From contig JANSLP010000042.1 in the NCBI GenBank assembly GCA_029298735.1, positions 103,514 through 167,513 of the forward strand: a DNA stretch of 64,000 nucleotides, read 5' to 3'. The notes under the pieces are model-generated. The model had not been told where the DNA came from. It worked only from the letters and a program-made list of their open reading frames with translations, and did no database searches. The stretch's first letter is position 1. Every line of letters begins with the position of its first letter. Positions 1 to 12,600 of this stretch are shown here, in pieces. The translations under genes were made by a program, and so were the position numbers. The stretch comes from Ophiostoma sp. CBS 140.51 (lineage: Eukaryota > Ascomycota > Sordariomycetes > Ophiostomatales > Ophiostomataceae).

Positions 1-956
1 CTTCCGCGAAATATATGTAGTTTTGCTGAGATTCGCCGAGACACTGCCGTTGTTTAGCAAAGTGCTTGCTTTGTGAACATTTTTGCTTTCGTCTGATGTA
101 GTCGAGTGCCCTTTCTCTGGAAAACTCCATCATTACCTCACTCTTTCTGTTTTTGTGTCCTTTTCTCTGTTGTCACGATTTGCTGCAGCGTGCCTTCCTA
201 ACACGGATACTCGCCGCACCTTCCTTCCCAAAACTTCACTTTTCTCTCACTTTCGTCTCTTCCACTTTACATTTTCACATTCACGTCTCCCCCACACTCT
301 TTTCTGCCACCTTTTCTTCTTCTTTCTTTTCCACTCCTTCTCCTCTCTGTGCGTCTTTATGCGCCTGCGGATCGGCATCGGACATTTCTCTTTTCTCATC
401 TTGTCTGTGTCACCAGGCCCGTCGACGAGTCCTCGCTGCACCCATTTCCTCTCCCTGCGGGCCTTGACTCGACCTCGGCCTCCCCTCTCTTCCTCAACCT
501 TTCTTCCTCAACCATCTCTTTACTCTCGACCTTGTCTTCTCACACTTTACTATCACTTGCGCCCCGGCCTTGGTAGTCCTTTGTCCACCCACCCCAATTG
601 ACCGCCTTCTGTGCTGCATCCGACGCCACCAAGCCCGCAACAGCAGACCTTGCTCTCCCATCGTCGTCCATCAGCTTTCCCTTGGCCTTCCAAAAACCCA
701 TCCGTTTCTCTTTTTGTGTCCATTGTTTGTCTTTCTAGCAATCCTTCTTGTCATCTCACGCTCTCTTTTTTTTCTTCTTCTCTTTCCGCGCGCTCTGCTT
801 TAACGGCTTCTTGCCCTTTTCTTCGTTTAAGTTTCCGTTGACCACGACCCTTGAGAGATGCGCTGCCATCTGGCCTTTTAGAACATCACTATTCATCTAC
901 CGCTTCCTGACGACTATCCGATAATACCACAGAAATCGCACAAAATCCGAGTCATC
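1..956 (+). promoter_or_regulatory. Upstream region and pyrimidine-rich leader of the purine permease gene
   Basis: No gene is recognised here. The plus strand is strongly C/T-rich from about 100 to 850, as in the 5' leaders of several other genes in this window, and the open frames in it have no protein-like composition. A short upstream ORF of seven codons plus stop lies at 858-881, 75 bases before the permease start. Transcription start is inferred only; no TATA element was identified with confidence. Confidence 0.45.
858..881 (+). promoter_or_regulatory. Short upstream ORF in the permease leader
   Basis: ATG at 858 opens a frame of seven codons (M R C H L A F) that stops at 879-881, 75 bases before the permease start. 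It would matter only if the transcript begins upstream of 858. The long pyrimidine-rich leader makes that plausible but does not show it. Confidence 0.3.
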
Positions 957-3266
957 ATGGTTTTCGGCAGGTCCTCGCACAGGAACCCGGTCGGCCAGTG
1001 GACGGGAGGCGCCAAGAACTTCCTTTCCAACGTCAACGAGGCCATCAACCGATCAACATTTGGCCGCATCTTCCGTCTTCGAGGCTCTGGACATGTGGGT
1101 TTCTCACTCTCTCGTTTTCAGTTTTCCGTTAGCTAACCCGAGTCCTCTGACAGCCCGAGGAAATTCGCCATGCCAACTTCGCGACGGAGATCCGCGCCGG
1201 TCTAACGACATTTGCGACCATGGCATACATTATTGCTGTCAATGTGAGTTGAACATGAGAAACGATTTACTACCTCATTTCTTTTCTTTAACGATTAGCG
1301 AAGGCCTCAATTCTAGTCGCGACAAACGGGACTTGTGTCTGCCCAAACCTCAGAGAGGACGGCACCTGTCCAGACCCAAAGTTTCAAGTTTGCCTTAACG
1401 GTGCGTTGATAATATCAACATCTCCCCCGATTACCTATACAGCTCGCTAATACAATCGTAGAACTGCACCGCGACTTCGTCACAGCCACGGCTATCGTCT
1501 CTGGCCTTGCGTCCATGACCTTTGGTTTCCTGACCAATATGCCCGTCGCCTTGGCGTAAGTTTCTTCTGTCGTATCTCAAAGTTTTCACGAGAGTGTCTA
1601 ACGCAGTCATAGTCCCGGCATGGGTCTCAATGCCTACTTCACGTACCAGGTTGTCGGCGTCGGCGGTACTGGCCCTGTCCCATACAGAATTGCCCTGACC
1701 GCAGTCTTTGTCGAGGGGTTTATCTTCCTCTTCTTGGCCCTGACTGGTATGCGACAATGGCTCATCCGCATCATCCCCGGGACGCTAAAGACAGCAAGCG
1801 GTGTCGGTATCGGCATGTTTCTCGCTCTCAGCGGCATGTCCTACACTTCTGGCATCGGCATTATCACAGCTGGTGGTGTTGCCACACCCCTCACGATTGG
1901 AGGCTGCCCCGTCGAAGACCTCGATATTGACGGCACGTGTATGACGAACGGGATGCGGAGTCCAAAGGTATTTTTGTCGTCAACTTTGTGGTCCTTTTGT
2001 TTGAATTGAATACTGATATAATGCTAGATGTGGTTGGGTATTGTTAGTGGCATCATCACAGCACTTCTTATGGCCTTCCGCGTCAAGGCCGCCATCATCG
2101 TCGGTATTGCGATTACGACAATTATCTCTTGGCCGTACGTACAGTTCCCCTCTCTCAATGGATATCTATATGACCTAACGCACATTGTGAATAGTCGCAA
2201 CACGTCGGTGACATACTTTCCCTACACAGACGAAGGTGAAGCCCGTTGGGACTTTTTCAAGCAGGTCGTTGCTTTCACACCCATCAAGCACGTCCTCGCT
2301 GTCCAACAATGGGACCTGAGCGGCGCCAACGGCGCACACTTTGCCATGGCCCTGTTCACCTTTCTCTACGTCGACATTGTCGACTGCACGGCCACGCTGT
2401 ACTCGATGGCACGCTTCAGCGGCAAGACTGGACCAGACGGTGACTTCCCTCGGTCGACAATTGCTTATTGCACCGACGCTGCATTTATCTCCATTGGCTC
2501 TCTCTTTGGCTGCTCACCCTCAACTGCCTTTATTGAGAGCGGTGCCGGCATTACGGAGGGCGGTCGCACCGGTCTGACATCTATTGTGACCGGCTTCTGC
2601 TTCATCATATCCGTCTTCTTTGCTCCCATCTTCGCCTCCATCCCGCCTTGGGCCACCGGAACAACACTGATATTAGTATGCCACTCTCAGCCATCTCCAC
2701 TCTGTTTCCATACCACTAACATCCTTCTAGGTGGGTTGTCTCATGATCCGGCAGGTAACGTTCATCAACTGGAGCTACATCGGTGATGCAATCCCGTCTT
2801 TTATCACAATCGCGTTCATGCCCTTCAGCTACAGCGTCGCATACGGCCTTATGGCGTAAGTCTCCCCTTGCTTTAGAGTCCTTCCGAGTTGACGTTGGCC
2901 TAACAACTTTACAGCGGCCTCTTCGTCTACATCACCCTCAACAGTCTCATCTGGCTCGTCATGCGGGTCACCGGTGGGTCTGTCGAGCCGCGTGAGTACG
3001 ATCTCAAGGAGTACTGGACGTGGAAGCCGGCGGGTAAGAAACCTGCCGTGTTCCGTCTTTTCTCTCGCGACCCGTACTGGGGCGACAAAGAGAGTCTTCA
3101 CGAAAACGGCGATGACTTTATCTTCCCCAACGATGCCAACGCACAGCCGCTCCACGATCTACGGGCGACATCATCGTCCTCGCCTGCTGAAAAGGGCCCA
3201 GACTCAATGGATTCCACAGTTGAGCCGCCACCCAAGGCCATTGTTGCGAGCCACCCGCATGCTTGA
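957..3266 (+). CDS. azgA: AzgA-type hypoxanthine/adenine/guanine permease
   Basis: Nine exons: 957-1094, 1154-1243, 1304-1400, 1462-1555, 1613-1967, 2028-2134, 2195-2675, 2731-2855, 2915-3266, giving 612 residues. Exon joins keep frame and restore family blocks: EIRAGLTTFATMAYIIAVN near residue 50, PGMGLNAYFTYQVVG, and STAFIESGAGITEGGRTGLT in the second half. These are hallmarks of the AzgA branch of nucleobase transporters, which in Aspergillus import adenine, guanine and hypoxanthine by proton symport across the plasma membrane. Many hydrophobic segments are visible, and the C-terminal 90 residues are hydrophilic and probably cytosolic. Length is close to the roughly 580 residues of Aspergillus AzgA. 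Introns are 52-60 nt and several carry CTAAC-like branch points. The start is the first ATG before conserved sequence. Substrate specificity is inferred from family membership. Confidence 0.95.
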
Positions 3267-4266
3267 ACAACAGGGGAGTCAAACCCATCAAGCAAAGCAC
3301 ACCCAGCAGCAGACAGCTTCGATCTCAGCCGGCAATGCTGGAAGGAAGAACTATGGAGAGCATTTGGACGATGAAAACGAGGATACAAATTCTGTGAGAA
3401 GGGGAGGGAGCAAGGAGAATAGCCGGCAAGCGAGAGATGATGCGGTAAACGGTGTCAAATCTGTCGATATTACTGTTGATATTTGAAAGCCGTGGTGATA
3501 GGATCGCGACAGTGCCAAAATCTGTAATAATAGCACAAAAATTAGCATTGCCACAGCGAGAAACAGCGTCTGGATTAACAAAATGCCGAACCCATTTCCA
3601 CGCAAAGCAGCGTTGCCTGCCAGGGGCAAAAACGCCCGTAACGCCCATTCAACGCCCCCCGTTTTACAGCGGGCTAGCGGTGCCTTCCAGCGCCACCAAC
3701 ACCAACTCTCCCTCGGGGCCTTGCTTCTCGAGTGCAGCGAGCGCAGTTGGGGACCCACATTATCGCAAGCTGCTCTTTCCCCCGCAGGCTTGCTTTCGGC
3801 AGGCTGCTGCGCGTGTGAGGTGTTGCTTTGAGAGTTGCTTGCCGTTGCTTGGAGCTTTCGCCTTCTCTAACGTCTTTTCTGTTCCTTTTGCCATTTTAAC
3901 CACCTTCTCGACCGCATGTTCATGCATGTCACCGACCACAATCCACCCACCACAGCAAACAGCAAACAGCAAACAGCAAAACCCTGAAAAACGAAACGAA
4001 CCACTCACGAGACATTCGCATCACCTGCATTTTGCATCCCAAACTTGTGTAATACGTGCGTACCCAGACAGCAAGCTCCCGGCTCCTCCTTAAACTTGTC
4101 ATCCTTTCGTCACATTTTCGACAAGACGACAATACCAGCCCAAAACACCAGCATTTAGACTCGCAACCTGCACGCGACAAGCTCGAATAACACGGCAAAC
4201 GACGGGAGAACCTACCGAGAACGAATTAGACCATAGGCGTGCGAGGCAGACTCGCAGAGCTTCACG
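3267..4266. other. Intergenic region between permease and deubiquitinase genes
   Basis: It holds the permease 3' untranslated region and the promoter and leader of the downstream gene. A short heptanucleotide tandem (unit ACAGCAA, four copies) lies at about 3952-3980. Open frames are short or overlap the leader, and none resembles a protein. Confidence 0.5.
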
Positions 4267-5382
4267 ATGAGCGGCGGGTGGAACACAAGTGAGTCTTGGA
4301 GTGACAATGACGACATGGATCGGTGGGAGACGTAGTGGTCGGTGGTTGTTCAAGTTCGTCCATGGCTGACCACGTTTCTATCTCCAACTCTAGTCGAGTC
4401 CGATGCGGGCGTCTTCACGTACCTGCTCGAGAACCTCGGTGTCAAAGATGTGCAGTTCGAAGAGCTGCTCTCGCTCGACGCACAAGCTCTCGCCGAGCTG
4501 AACCCTGTCTATGGCGTCATCTTCCTCTTCAAATTCCCGACAAATACTCCCTACGTCGGCGACGGCGGCGCACCCCGCGACGGCAAGTTTGACCACGCCG
4601 CCTCCGAGAACATCTTTTTCGCCCACCAGACCATCCAAAACGCCTGCGGCACGCAAGCCCTGTTGTCCGTCCTCCTCAACAAGTCTGCCGCCGTCGGTGG
4701 CAACGTCGACATTGGCCAGCACCTCCGCGACTTTGGCGAGTTTGCCATGGCTCTGCCGCCCGACCTGCGGGGCGAGGCTCTGAGCAACGACGAGCTCATT
4801 CGTGACGTTCACAACTCCTTTGCCAAGAGCAGCCCCTTTGTCGACGAGACCCAGCGGCCTTCGAACCCGGACGACGCTGAGGACGTTTTCCACTTTATCG
4901 CCTACACCGCCATCAACGGCCGCCTCTACGAGCTCGACGGCCTCCAGCCCGCGCCCATTGACCACGGCGCCTGCGACCAGAACAACACCGTCGAGTTTGC
5001 CGAGCGCGCCCTCGAGGCCGTCCAGCGCCGCATCGCCCGCTACGGTGCCGATGAGATTCATTTCAACCTTATGGCGGCTGTGCGGGACCGCCGGCTGCAG
5101 GCACGCGAGCTCGGCGACACGGAACTGCTGGCGCGGGAGGCACGCAAGCGGCGCGATTGGCAGTTTGAGAATGCGTTGCGGCGGCACAACTTTGTCGGCT
5201 TTGCGCACGAAGTGCTCGAGGGTGTTGTGGAGGGCAAGCTCAAGGAGGGCGAGGCCAAGGGCGAGGGCGATGCGGCATACCAAAAGTGGGTGGGCGACGC
5301 CACGACCCGGTTCGAGAAGCGGATGCAGGACAAGCAGCGGCGGCGTCATCCGCAAGGAGACGATGTTGAGATGGAAGGGTAG
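4267..5382 (+). CDS. UCHL5: Ubiquitin C-terminal hydrolase of the UCH37/UCHL5 type
   Basis: Two exons, 4267-4288 and 4394-5382, giving 336 residues. The 22-nt first exon encodes MSGGWNT plus one base. Joining it to exon 2 gives the start MSGGWNTIESDAGVFTYLLE, which is typical of the family. The peptidase C12 domain spans about residues 8-230. The catalytic Cys lies in NACGTQA (Cys92), the His in VFHFIAY (His174) and the Asp in YELDGL (Asp189). The C-terminal part is charged and helical (ULD-like) and ends in a basic and acidic tail. In other eukaryotes this enzyme trims ubiquitin chains at the 19S proteasome through Rpn13, and in animals also at INO80. Proteasome association here is inferred. 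A 356-codon frame on the opposite strand is a shadow of GC-rich codons. The gene is convergent with the HRD1 homologue. Confidence 0.95.
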
Positions 5383-5842
5383 ATGGGTGAATGGGAAGGA
5401 AGGACGGCAGCCTGCGCAAGCGTGTGTCCTTGTATTGCGTATTTTTATGGTTTCGGCCACAGCGCTGGTTTTATGTGCGTTTTTTCTGTTTATACTCTCG
5501 CGCTTTCTGATTTATGACATATAGACTTTTATTTCATCGTATTTATTTTTATCCCATGCTTGACTTCTCTCACCTGGGTTTTCACGAAACGAGACAAAAC
5601 GAATGCAGTAAATAAGTCCATAAAATAACGTAATAAGAGAGGTTCGCTGCGTTGGGAAATATACAAATAAGAAGGGATAACAGATGACGCTGCGAGGTGT
5701 TGCGTGAATGCTTTTTTCGGTTTGCCCTGAGGCCCCCCCACCCCTACAATACAATGCTAACAATATACACGGTATTCTATTGAGATCTATCGGTGTCGTT
5801 CGTGTCTCGCTATGGATTACCGTACCAATCGTCCAAATCCTC
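5383..5842. other. Convergent 3' intergenic spacer
   Basis: This 460-base spacer separates the stop codons of the UCH37-type gene (+) and the HRD1-type gene (-). It is A/T-richer than the flanking exons and should carry both 3' untranslated regions. No gene is seen. Confidence 0.6.
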
Positions 5843-8798
5843 CTAGGAATCGTCACTGGATTCGCCTTCGCTAGAATCATTGGAGTCTTCGCTAGAGCTC
5901 TCTTCCTCATTGTTCTGTTGCTGCACCTGCCGTGCAGGCTGCTGTGTACGGGTCGGAGCCGGAGCCGGTGTAGCGGGCATGGGAGCCAGAGCCGGAGTCG
6001 GTGTGGCGGCTATGGTAGCGGCGGTCAGGCTGTCAGGCGGGCCGAACAACCCGCTCAAGAGTGGAGATGGTGGCCGAGCTGCCCCTTCGCGGCCGGCAGC
6101 GACATGTGACAAGACGGATCGGGAACTTGAACTGTGGTTGTTTGCGTTTGCGTCTGCGTCTGCGTTTACGTCTGCGTCTGCGTTTACGTTTGCAGCCGTG
6201 GGAGAGCTACCGTCATATTGATCGAGTGCCACAAGCGACCAGCCTGGTGGGAGCTGGACACCGGGAGGGAGTTGCGAGCTTCTATTTGTACTTCCACTTC
6301 CAGACACTTCTAGGTTGACAGATGGCAGAGGTTGCTGTGCAGTCAACCGCTGAGAGAGCCGGGCCTGCTCAAGCCGCTGACGGTTTCTCTCTTCCAGGTC
6401 AGCCAGTGCCTGTTCATGGCCGTCAAAGCCAACCGCAGCTGGTCCCATGAACATAATAGGCGATGCGGGGGGCCATGCGGCAGCAGCATCTTCTTGGGGT
6501 GCCTGGGTTGCCCCTGTTGGTGATTCTTCTGTCGGGTTCGCGGTCGCTTCCGGTGCTGGCTCTGCGGCTGGCTCTGCTGCTGCCGCCTCGGGAGCGGCCG
6601 GGGCGGCCGGAACTTCAGGGACTGCTGGAGCTTCAGCGACTTCAGGGGCGTTCGCATCGAGGGGTACAGTCGGCGTGGGTTGCGGCGCAGTCGGTCGGAC
6701 GTGTTGGGTGGTGCGGATGCGCTGCAGTTCAGAGAGCATGGTCCGGAGAGTCCGGGCTTCTGCACTGGCCAATTGGAGCTCGATCGTGCCTTGCTCGATA
6801 CGCCGCTCGATGGACCGAAGGTCCTGGAAGATGGCCGCGGTGGATGTGGACTGAGACATGGTCGACGCCGGCCCAGCCGGCAGCGGGTGGTATCCAAAAG
6901 GAGTACCGAAATCAGGAGCACCAAAACCGGGAGCACCAGCGACACCGTTAGGAGCTCCTTGGTCGACGGCATGGTTGTTGCCACCGGCCATCGCGTTAGG
7001 AAGACCGAGTCGTTGTGCCATTTCCTGAATATCACGAGCACCACCTTGGGCAAAACCAAGACGTAGGGGACCGAAATTGAACATGCGCAGGGCTGCACCA
7101 CCACCACCGTTGGGAGGCGGCGGCGGCGGGTGATGTTGGTTCGCGTCGGCCGGGGCGCCAGGTGCCGCTCCAGGAGCAGGTGCCTGGCCATTGATAGCAG
7201 GGAAAGCTGGGTTCGGGGGTGGGATTGCTCCATCAGCTGCAGGTACAGCTGGTGCTCCGGCTCCCGCACCAGCGCCAGCAACCGCGGCACCCCCAGCACC
7301 CGCGGCACCCCCAGCACCAGCTCCGGCAGCGCCGCCGCCCATAAGGTTCATTCTGAATATGGCATTATCACGGTTGCGGTTTGCGTTGGATGCATCGTCA
7401 ATCACAACAGACCGGCGGCATGTGGGACACACTTGCTGCCGCTCCATCCAGCTCTTGAGGCAGCCCAGGTGCAGGATATGGCCACAAGGCAGCTTCTTCG
7501 GCCGAGTGCGCTCGATGCGTGAGGGATCATTTTGGTTCCAGACGTGCATATCTTCGCGGCAGATTATGCATGTGTTCTCGCGGGCGAGATCCTCTTCAGA
7601 GGCGTCTTCGTAGCGGTTCATATCCTTGATCGCCTGGCGGTACTTCATCAATGCACCCAGGCGCTTGATAAACGACCGTATTGTCATAAACAAATCTCTG
7701 ATGATGTGCAGGGGAAGGCCGTAGAAGTTGAGAAGAACGAAGAAGAAGACGGCGTAGATGCAGAGTTTCGTAAAATCTGGAGTGTGGTCAGCATGTGAAG
7801 TGAGAAATACCTGTATTGTGCACATGTGGCATGGGCATCTTACCTGTCCAGAGGTCGAGGCCGAGAATGTACTGGCCCTTGGCTTCCCAGCCAGCGACTT
7901 CAATGTCCATCTCGTCCACGTCGTCTTCGTCGGGAAGGGGCTCATTGTCCTCTTCAGCATCGACTGTTGCCACGGCGTCTTCGCCGCCCTCTTGGCCCGT
8001 GGCCGCGGCCGCCTCGGCTGCTGCTGCTGCCTCCTCGCGCCGACGGATGATTGCTGCCCGCTCTTCGCGGATCTCGCGGCGCCGCTCAGCCAGCCGCTCT
8101 TGCGTCTGGCGCTTGATAATGCTCGTGTCCAACAGAATTATGCTGTACCGTAAGGCAGTGTGCAGCGACGTGACTAGCAGGACGGCGAATTCGAAGAGGA
8201 ACATGACCATCATATCGGGCTTGGCCTGGTCGATCACCGTCGTCACGGCATAGTACAGCAGCCACGCATCGTACACCAGACTAAGGAACAGCGAGATGAT
8301 GAGGCGTGTGTGGAAGAGGCGCGGGTTGGCGGGCGGCTGCTGCTCCAGGGCCTCGATGCGGCCCTCGCCAATCCAGCCCCAAACTTTGCCCGTCAAGAGG
8401 GTCACAAACATAACAATAAAGAAGCCACCGATCTCGTCGCGGAAGATGGTCATGGCGAGACATGTTTCCGTAACGGCGAACCAGGCCTTTTCGTAGAGCT
8501 GTTCGACCTCGATGGCGCGGAGCTGGCCGAAGCAGACGCGCTGGAGACTGTAGACGAAGGAGGAGTAGACAAGGGCAATGAGGTTGACGAGGATCTGTAG
8601 AGCAAGGAATGGTAGTTAGTACGGCGTCATGGGTGCAAAATAGGGTGCTCGGATCGAAGGGGAACAAACCATCATGCACAGATTACTCTGGAAGAGATAC
8701 ACCATCGCCGAGTAAAAGTTGGCCCGCTGGTGGAATGCGGACAGCACAACGCCGCCGGCCAGGACCGTGGAGGCCCCGGCGTACCACGCCAAACGCAT
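5843..8798 (-). CDS. hrd1: HRD1/synoviolin-type ER-associated degradation E3 ubiquitin ligase
   Basis: Three exons read from the right: 8798-8670, 8594-7844, 7776-5843, giving 937 residues. The N-terminal ~330 residues are a multispanning membrane region. It starts MRLAWYAGASTVLAGGVVLS and includes the conserved stretch EVEQLYEKAWFAVTETCLAM. A RING-H2 finger follows at about 363-413 (CIIC, then LPCGHILHLGC, then CPTC). HRD1 ligases sit in the ER membrane and ubiquitinate misfolded lumenal and membrane proteins during retrotranslocation. An Arg/Glu/Ala-rich acidic loop (about 200-280) lies before the last membrane segment. The long tail is low complexity: Ala/Gly/Pro-rich after the RING, an NADA-type repeat near the end, and an acidic Ser/Glu/Asp terminus. 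Both splice joins keep frame and restore family blocks. The size exceeds yeast Hrd1 (551) because of the tail. Confidence 0.95.
6142..6191. repeat. Coding microsatellite in the HRD1 tail
   Basis: The plus strand shows repeated CGTCTG and CGTTTA/CGTTTG hexamers. On the coding strand they give alternating Asn-Ala-Asp-Ala and Val-Asn units in the disordered C-terminal tail. The unit length is a multiple of three, so copy changes would keep frame. Confidence 0.75.
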
Positions 8799-9600
8799 TG
8801 TTGCGGTTTATATTGGTATAAAGCGGCCGAGTGTGCCGGATCGAACGCGGGGCGTTTCAAAAGTCGCCGTATTCTTTGAGATAGCTCTCGTTCAGATGCT
8901 CAAAGGGAGCTACAGCATCCGGTTCGCGGAGAGCATTGGAGAAGCTATGTATCGGCAGTGTAGTAGGGACAGAAGGCAGTCAGGTCGTGGATGTGGCCAG
9001 CGTTGCAACAAATGTCGGTCGTGGCGGATGAATAGCTGTTCGAGATGTTGTCAAGTGAACGGTGATATAAAGGCCACGGGGCGATTGCGGAATGCGGAAT
9101 TCCGGGTTGGAGTAAAAGACCGGCTTCTCTCCACGGCAGAAGATAAAATCGAAAATATCTGCAGGTCCAGATGGCGATATCAATGTTGATGACAATAATG
9201 TAGTGAGTTGGTGATGGGTGGCGGACAGCGAGCAAAAAGAGCTACACGTGTTAATCAGGGCAGGCAGGAGAAAAAGCACCAGCGAACTGATGATGAAGCC
9301 ACTTGGCGATCGCGCGCGTTGGGGAAGGACCTGGTGCCACTGTAATTGCGTATGGGGCACGTGATAGCTCTTGTGCGCTAGTCTTTTTTGGGCCAGCTAC
9401 TGGCTTCATTCACGCGGGGATTTTCACGGACAATAAAGTGGTCCACTATTTCTGTAAATAAGTCATGAATGGCGCGCTCTGATTGACCATGTAAACTACA
9501 GCCTTGCCTCACAAAACTTCAGCCTGGTGGCCTCTCGTCAACTTGCCTCAACATCTCGTCACCATACTCCAAGAAAATAGGATAGAGTGAAGGCACGCGT
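8799..9600 (-). promoter_or_regulatory. HRD1 upstream region with two CACGTG elements
   Basis: Reading away from the HRD1 start, CACGTG hexamers lie at 9245-9250 (inside the palindrome ACACGTGT, 9244-9251) and at 9358-9363. CACGTG cores can be bound by bZIP and bHLH factors, including unfolded-protein-response factors of the Hac1 type. The link to HRD1 control is inference. No protein gene is seen. Confidence 0.3.
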
Positions 9601-12600
9601 GCTTAGAAATCGATGATTTGTTTTCTATGATTTTTCTAGGGTTTTTTTCTACTCTTTTAGATATTCTTATATATTCGTCATTTTTCAGAAGAAAATAAAT
9701 AATCATGAAAATAAAATGGACAAAAATTATCAGAATTGTTTTCAGGCCTCCTCATGAAGAGGAAAAACAAAACGAGCACCACGACAAAAGGGGCCAAAGA
9801 CGACATAGAAACCTCTGTTTTTCAAAGTATATACCTAGAAACTGCAGGGCACGAGCACACAGCCTAGATATTCATACGTGCACTGCGGAGACTAGGAGTG
9901 AATGGCTGGCTGCCGACTTGAATATAAGGATGCTTCCACGTCTTGATTTTTTTATTCTTAACTAGTCACAAAGTATCAAATAGTAGATATGCGATGTTAT
10001 AATTCTTTAAGCCAACGGAAGCCTACATCGGTGTAGAAAAGCATGCCTTGCTAGCATTACGACAACCAATCTCTCTACCCGAGTACTGTTCACACCAGGC
10101 ATGTATCAATATGTCTCCACACTCCTCCTTAAACAATTTTGTGCCTTTCATTACTCCATTCTGATTGTATCGAGTTGCATTATACATAGTAAATATTGAA
10201 TGATGGGTCCTCTATCCAGGTACAAGTTCTCGTATCTCAAGCTTGGCGTGGTGGAACAAGTGCTGGACAAGTGCAATGGATGAAGTTTTCCCACCGAACT
10301 CATGGCGCTCGATGGCCAAAATACATTTGGATTATTTCTAGTCTAAAAAAACAAAATATAACACAGAGGCACGTTGATAATTACACAAGGTGGAGTGTAA
10401 GATGTCATACAAGACTCGAGGCTGACGGAAAGCTATCGATATACATTACTCTAAGAGTAAAGCAAGGCAGAAAGGCGAGGGGCAATAAAAGCACATACGA
10501 GAAGAAGGCATGCGTTAATACTTGTTTTCAGAAATGGTGAGATGACGAAAGGGGTTACCGACTGGCCTTGGTCAAGGATATCAGCGCAAGAGGCTGAAGT
10601 CTGTGCCCGGAGAAGCGAGAGGTCGCCGGCAACAATACCCCTAGGCAGCAAAACCTACGATGTTGAGGACGATACCACGGGCAACTCCGGCCAGTCTCTT
10701 GATAAAATAAAGCTTGACCCTAACTGCCCCAAGGCTGAGCCCCGGAATGGATGGACAAGGCAAGGTTGATGATGACGATGACGCATATACATCGAATGAC
10801 CAAGCAGTAAAGACGGCTCGTCGAATGTTTTACCCCGAAGCAGACATCCTCGCGAGCATCAAACGCTCTTCTCTCCGTCTCCCTTGGGTGGACGTCGGGC
10901 ACATCTGCAAACAAACAACAGGGACCTAGGCTACCGCATAAATAATGGCATGTGGTTGTCATCCACGAGGCTTATATAGGCAGAACGGTTGACGACACTA
11001 ATTTGTAATTCAAACATGTTGATATGCCGAATGTCAATGACATGGTCAATACGCACTTACAAGAAAGCCGATGCTGGCCTCATGAAACTCCGGGAACGGA
11101 GGTCGGGAGGCTGAGCGGAGGCCTAGGGCACAGTTGTGGCTTGAGATGGAAACACATCTTGGCCTCCGATATAGCACTGCTAACCTCGGTGCCCAAGAGG
11201 CAGTAACTGACGTACCCCGTGTGCATTCCCCATGATTTAGAGCAAAGCCACCACCATATTGTCACTTGGGGCATTGCTGGAAGAGAATAGGGACAGCACT
11301 TCGAAATGCTATTGGAAGTAGGGTACTGGGCTTCCAGCATGGTTACTGGGTGTGTATTGGACGGGCTACTGCATGGCATTCATCGCATGGAGGGGAAGCC
11401 CCAAGACCGCCTGCCGGCTATCACGGCCCAGAGGTGCATTCAGTGTGCATTTTCGATCCTCAAAAAGCAGTAAACGAAGCTTGTGCCAGTACGGCGTATG
11501 CATGTAGGCATACTTGGCTTCTATTTCTCTTCATGGGTGGCTGTTGCTTTGATGCATGAATGGTTATTTCGACCAAGAGGCCTCCTGCATCTTTACGTCT
11601 TTCTCTATCCATTGTTTTCTATTTTCTCCCCCTCCGTGCATATGCACGACGACCACGACCTCTGCAACTCCAACGTTCAAAGGAAGACACCAAAAAGACA
11701 TCCCCCCACTGCCACTATGCCACATTTGTGCACATTTCACCCGTGCTCTGCATCCATCCATATCTCGCCCCTTACTGGATGCATCATAGACTCTGTTTCT
11801 TAATTTGTTCTTTGCCAGTTCCTTTGGGCCCTCTTCTGCCACAATCTGCTCAAATCTGTCACTCCAACCCACGATAGGCTTGATCTCCTCCTTCTCGATA
11901 GTTTTTCTACTTCCCCCCCGTTCTACCGCCTATTTCAACAACGGTGCGAGATCCAGGCCCTGTGACCCCAAGTCAGAGCTTTCCTTTTGCCAGTTCAAGG
12001 AACGGCACTTGCATCTTTTTTCTTTTCCCACACGTCACAGTAGACTTGTGTTTCGAAAGACGTGGTCCTGCAGTTCGATTTGGAGTCCAGAGAGCGTTGA
12101 TGAGCCCCTTTTCTTCTTCTTTCTGGAGCTGATTTTTCTAGCATGTACTGAGTACACGTTGAAAGTGGCAAAGGGGGATCACACATCCGGTATCCATTGT
12201 CTCACCTCGGGATGAGGTGCAGAAGCTCCGGCAGGAAAGCAGCGGTCAAGAGGAGAAACGGATGAAAGCACAGAAGCACACAACCACGACGAGGCAGGCG
12301 GCTAGGTCGGTGTCGTGATTTGAGACATGGCATGCGAGGAAGGAGGAGGGGTGCAGAGAGAAAAGGGACGTTGTCGAAGGCCCGAGATATCTCGACGACG
12401 TCCGACCAAGAAGGGATCGTCGCTGCAGAGATACTGTGTGTACGGAGTCCTTGATGCAGGATGTGATGCAAAGCATCCGTGGCACACTGTCTGCCAGATA
12501 TTGGGACTTGGAACTGACGGAGGACATCCGGCGGTGGATATCACCGTCTCCGACAAAGTCTGGCCTTGTCTCTGGTCTTCTTCTCTTGGGTCTGGCTTGG

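Noticed and set aside
83..601. 172-codon plus-strand frame at the left end
   Set aside because: Phe/Ser/Leu/Pro-rich product of the C/T-rich leader; two other frames are also open across it.
4390..5460. 356-codon open frame on the minus strand
   Set aside because: It lies opposite the UCH37-type exon and arises from GC-rich third positions; the plus-strand protein has complete catalytic motifs.
6343..7317. 324-codon open frame on the minus strand in another frame of HRD1
   Set aside because: Shadow of the low-complexity HRD1 tail; the true frame carries the RING finger and continues to the acidic C terminus.
10542..10929. Two overlapping 70-75-codon frames with an Asp run
   Set aside because: Short, no homology recognised, and the GATGAC repeat explains the Asp run.
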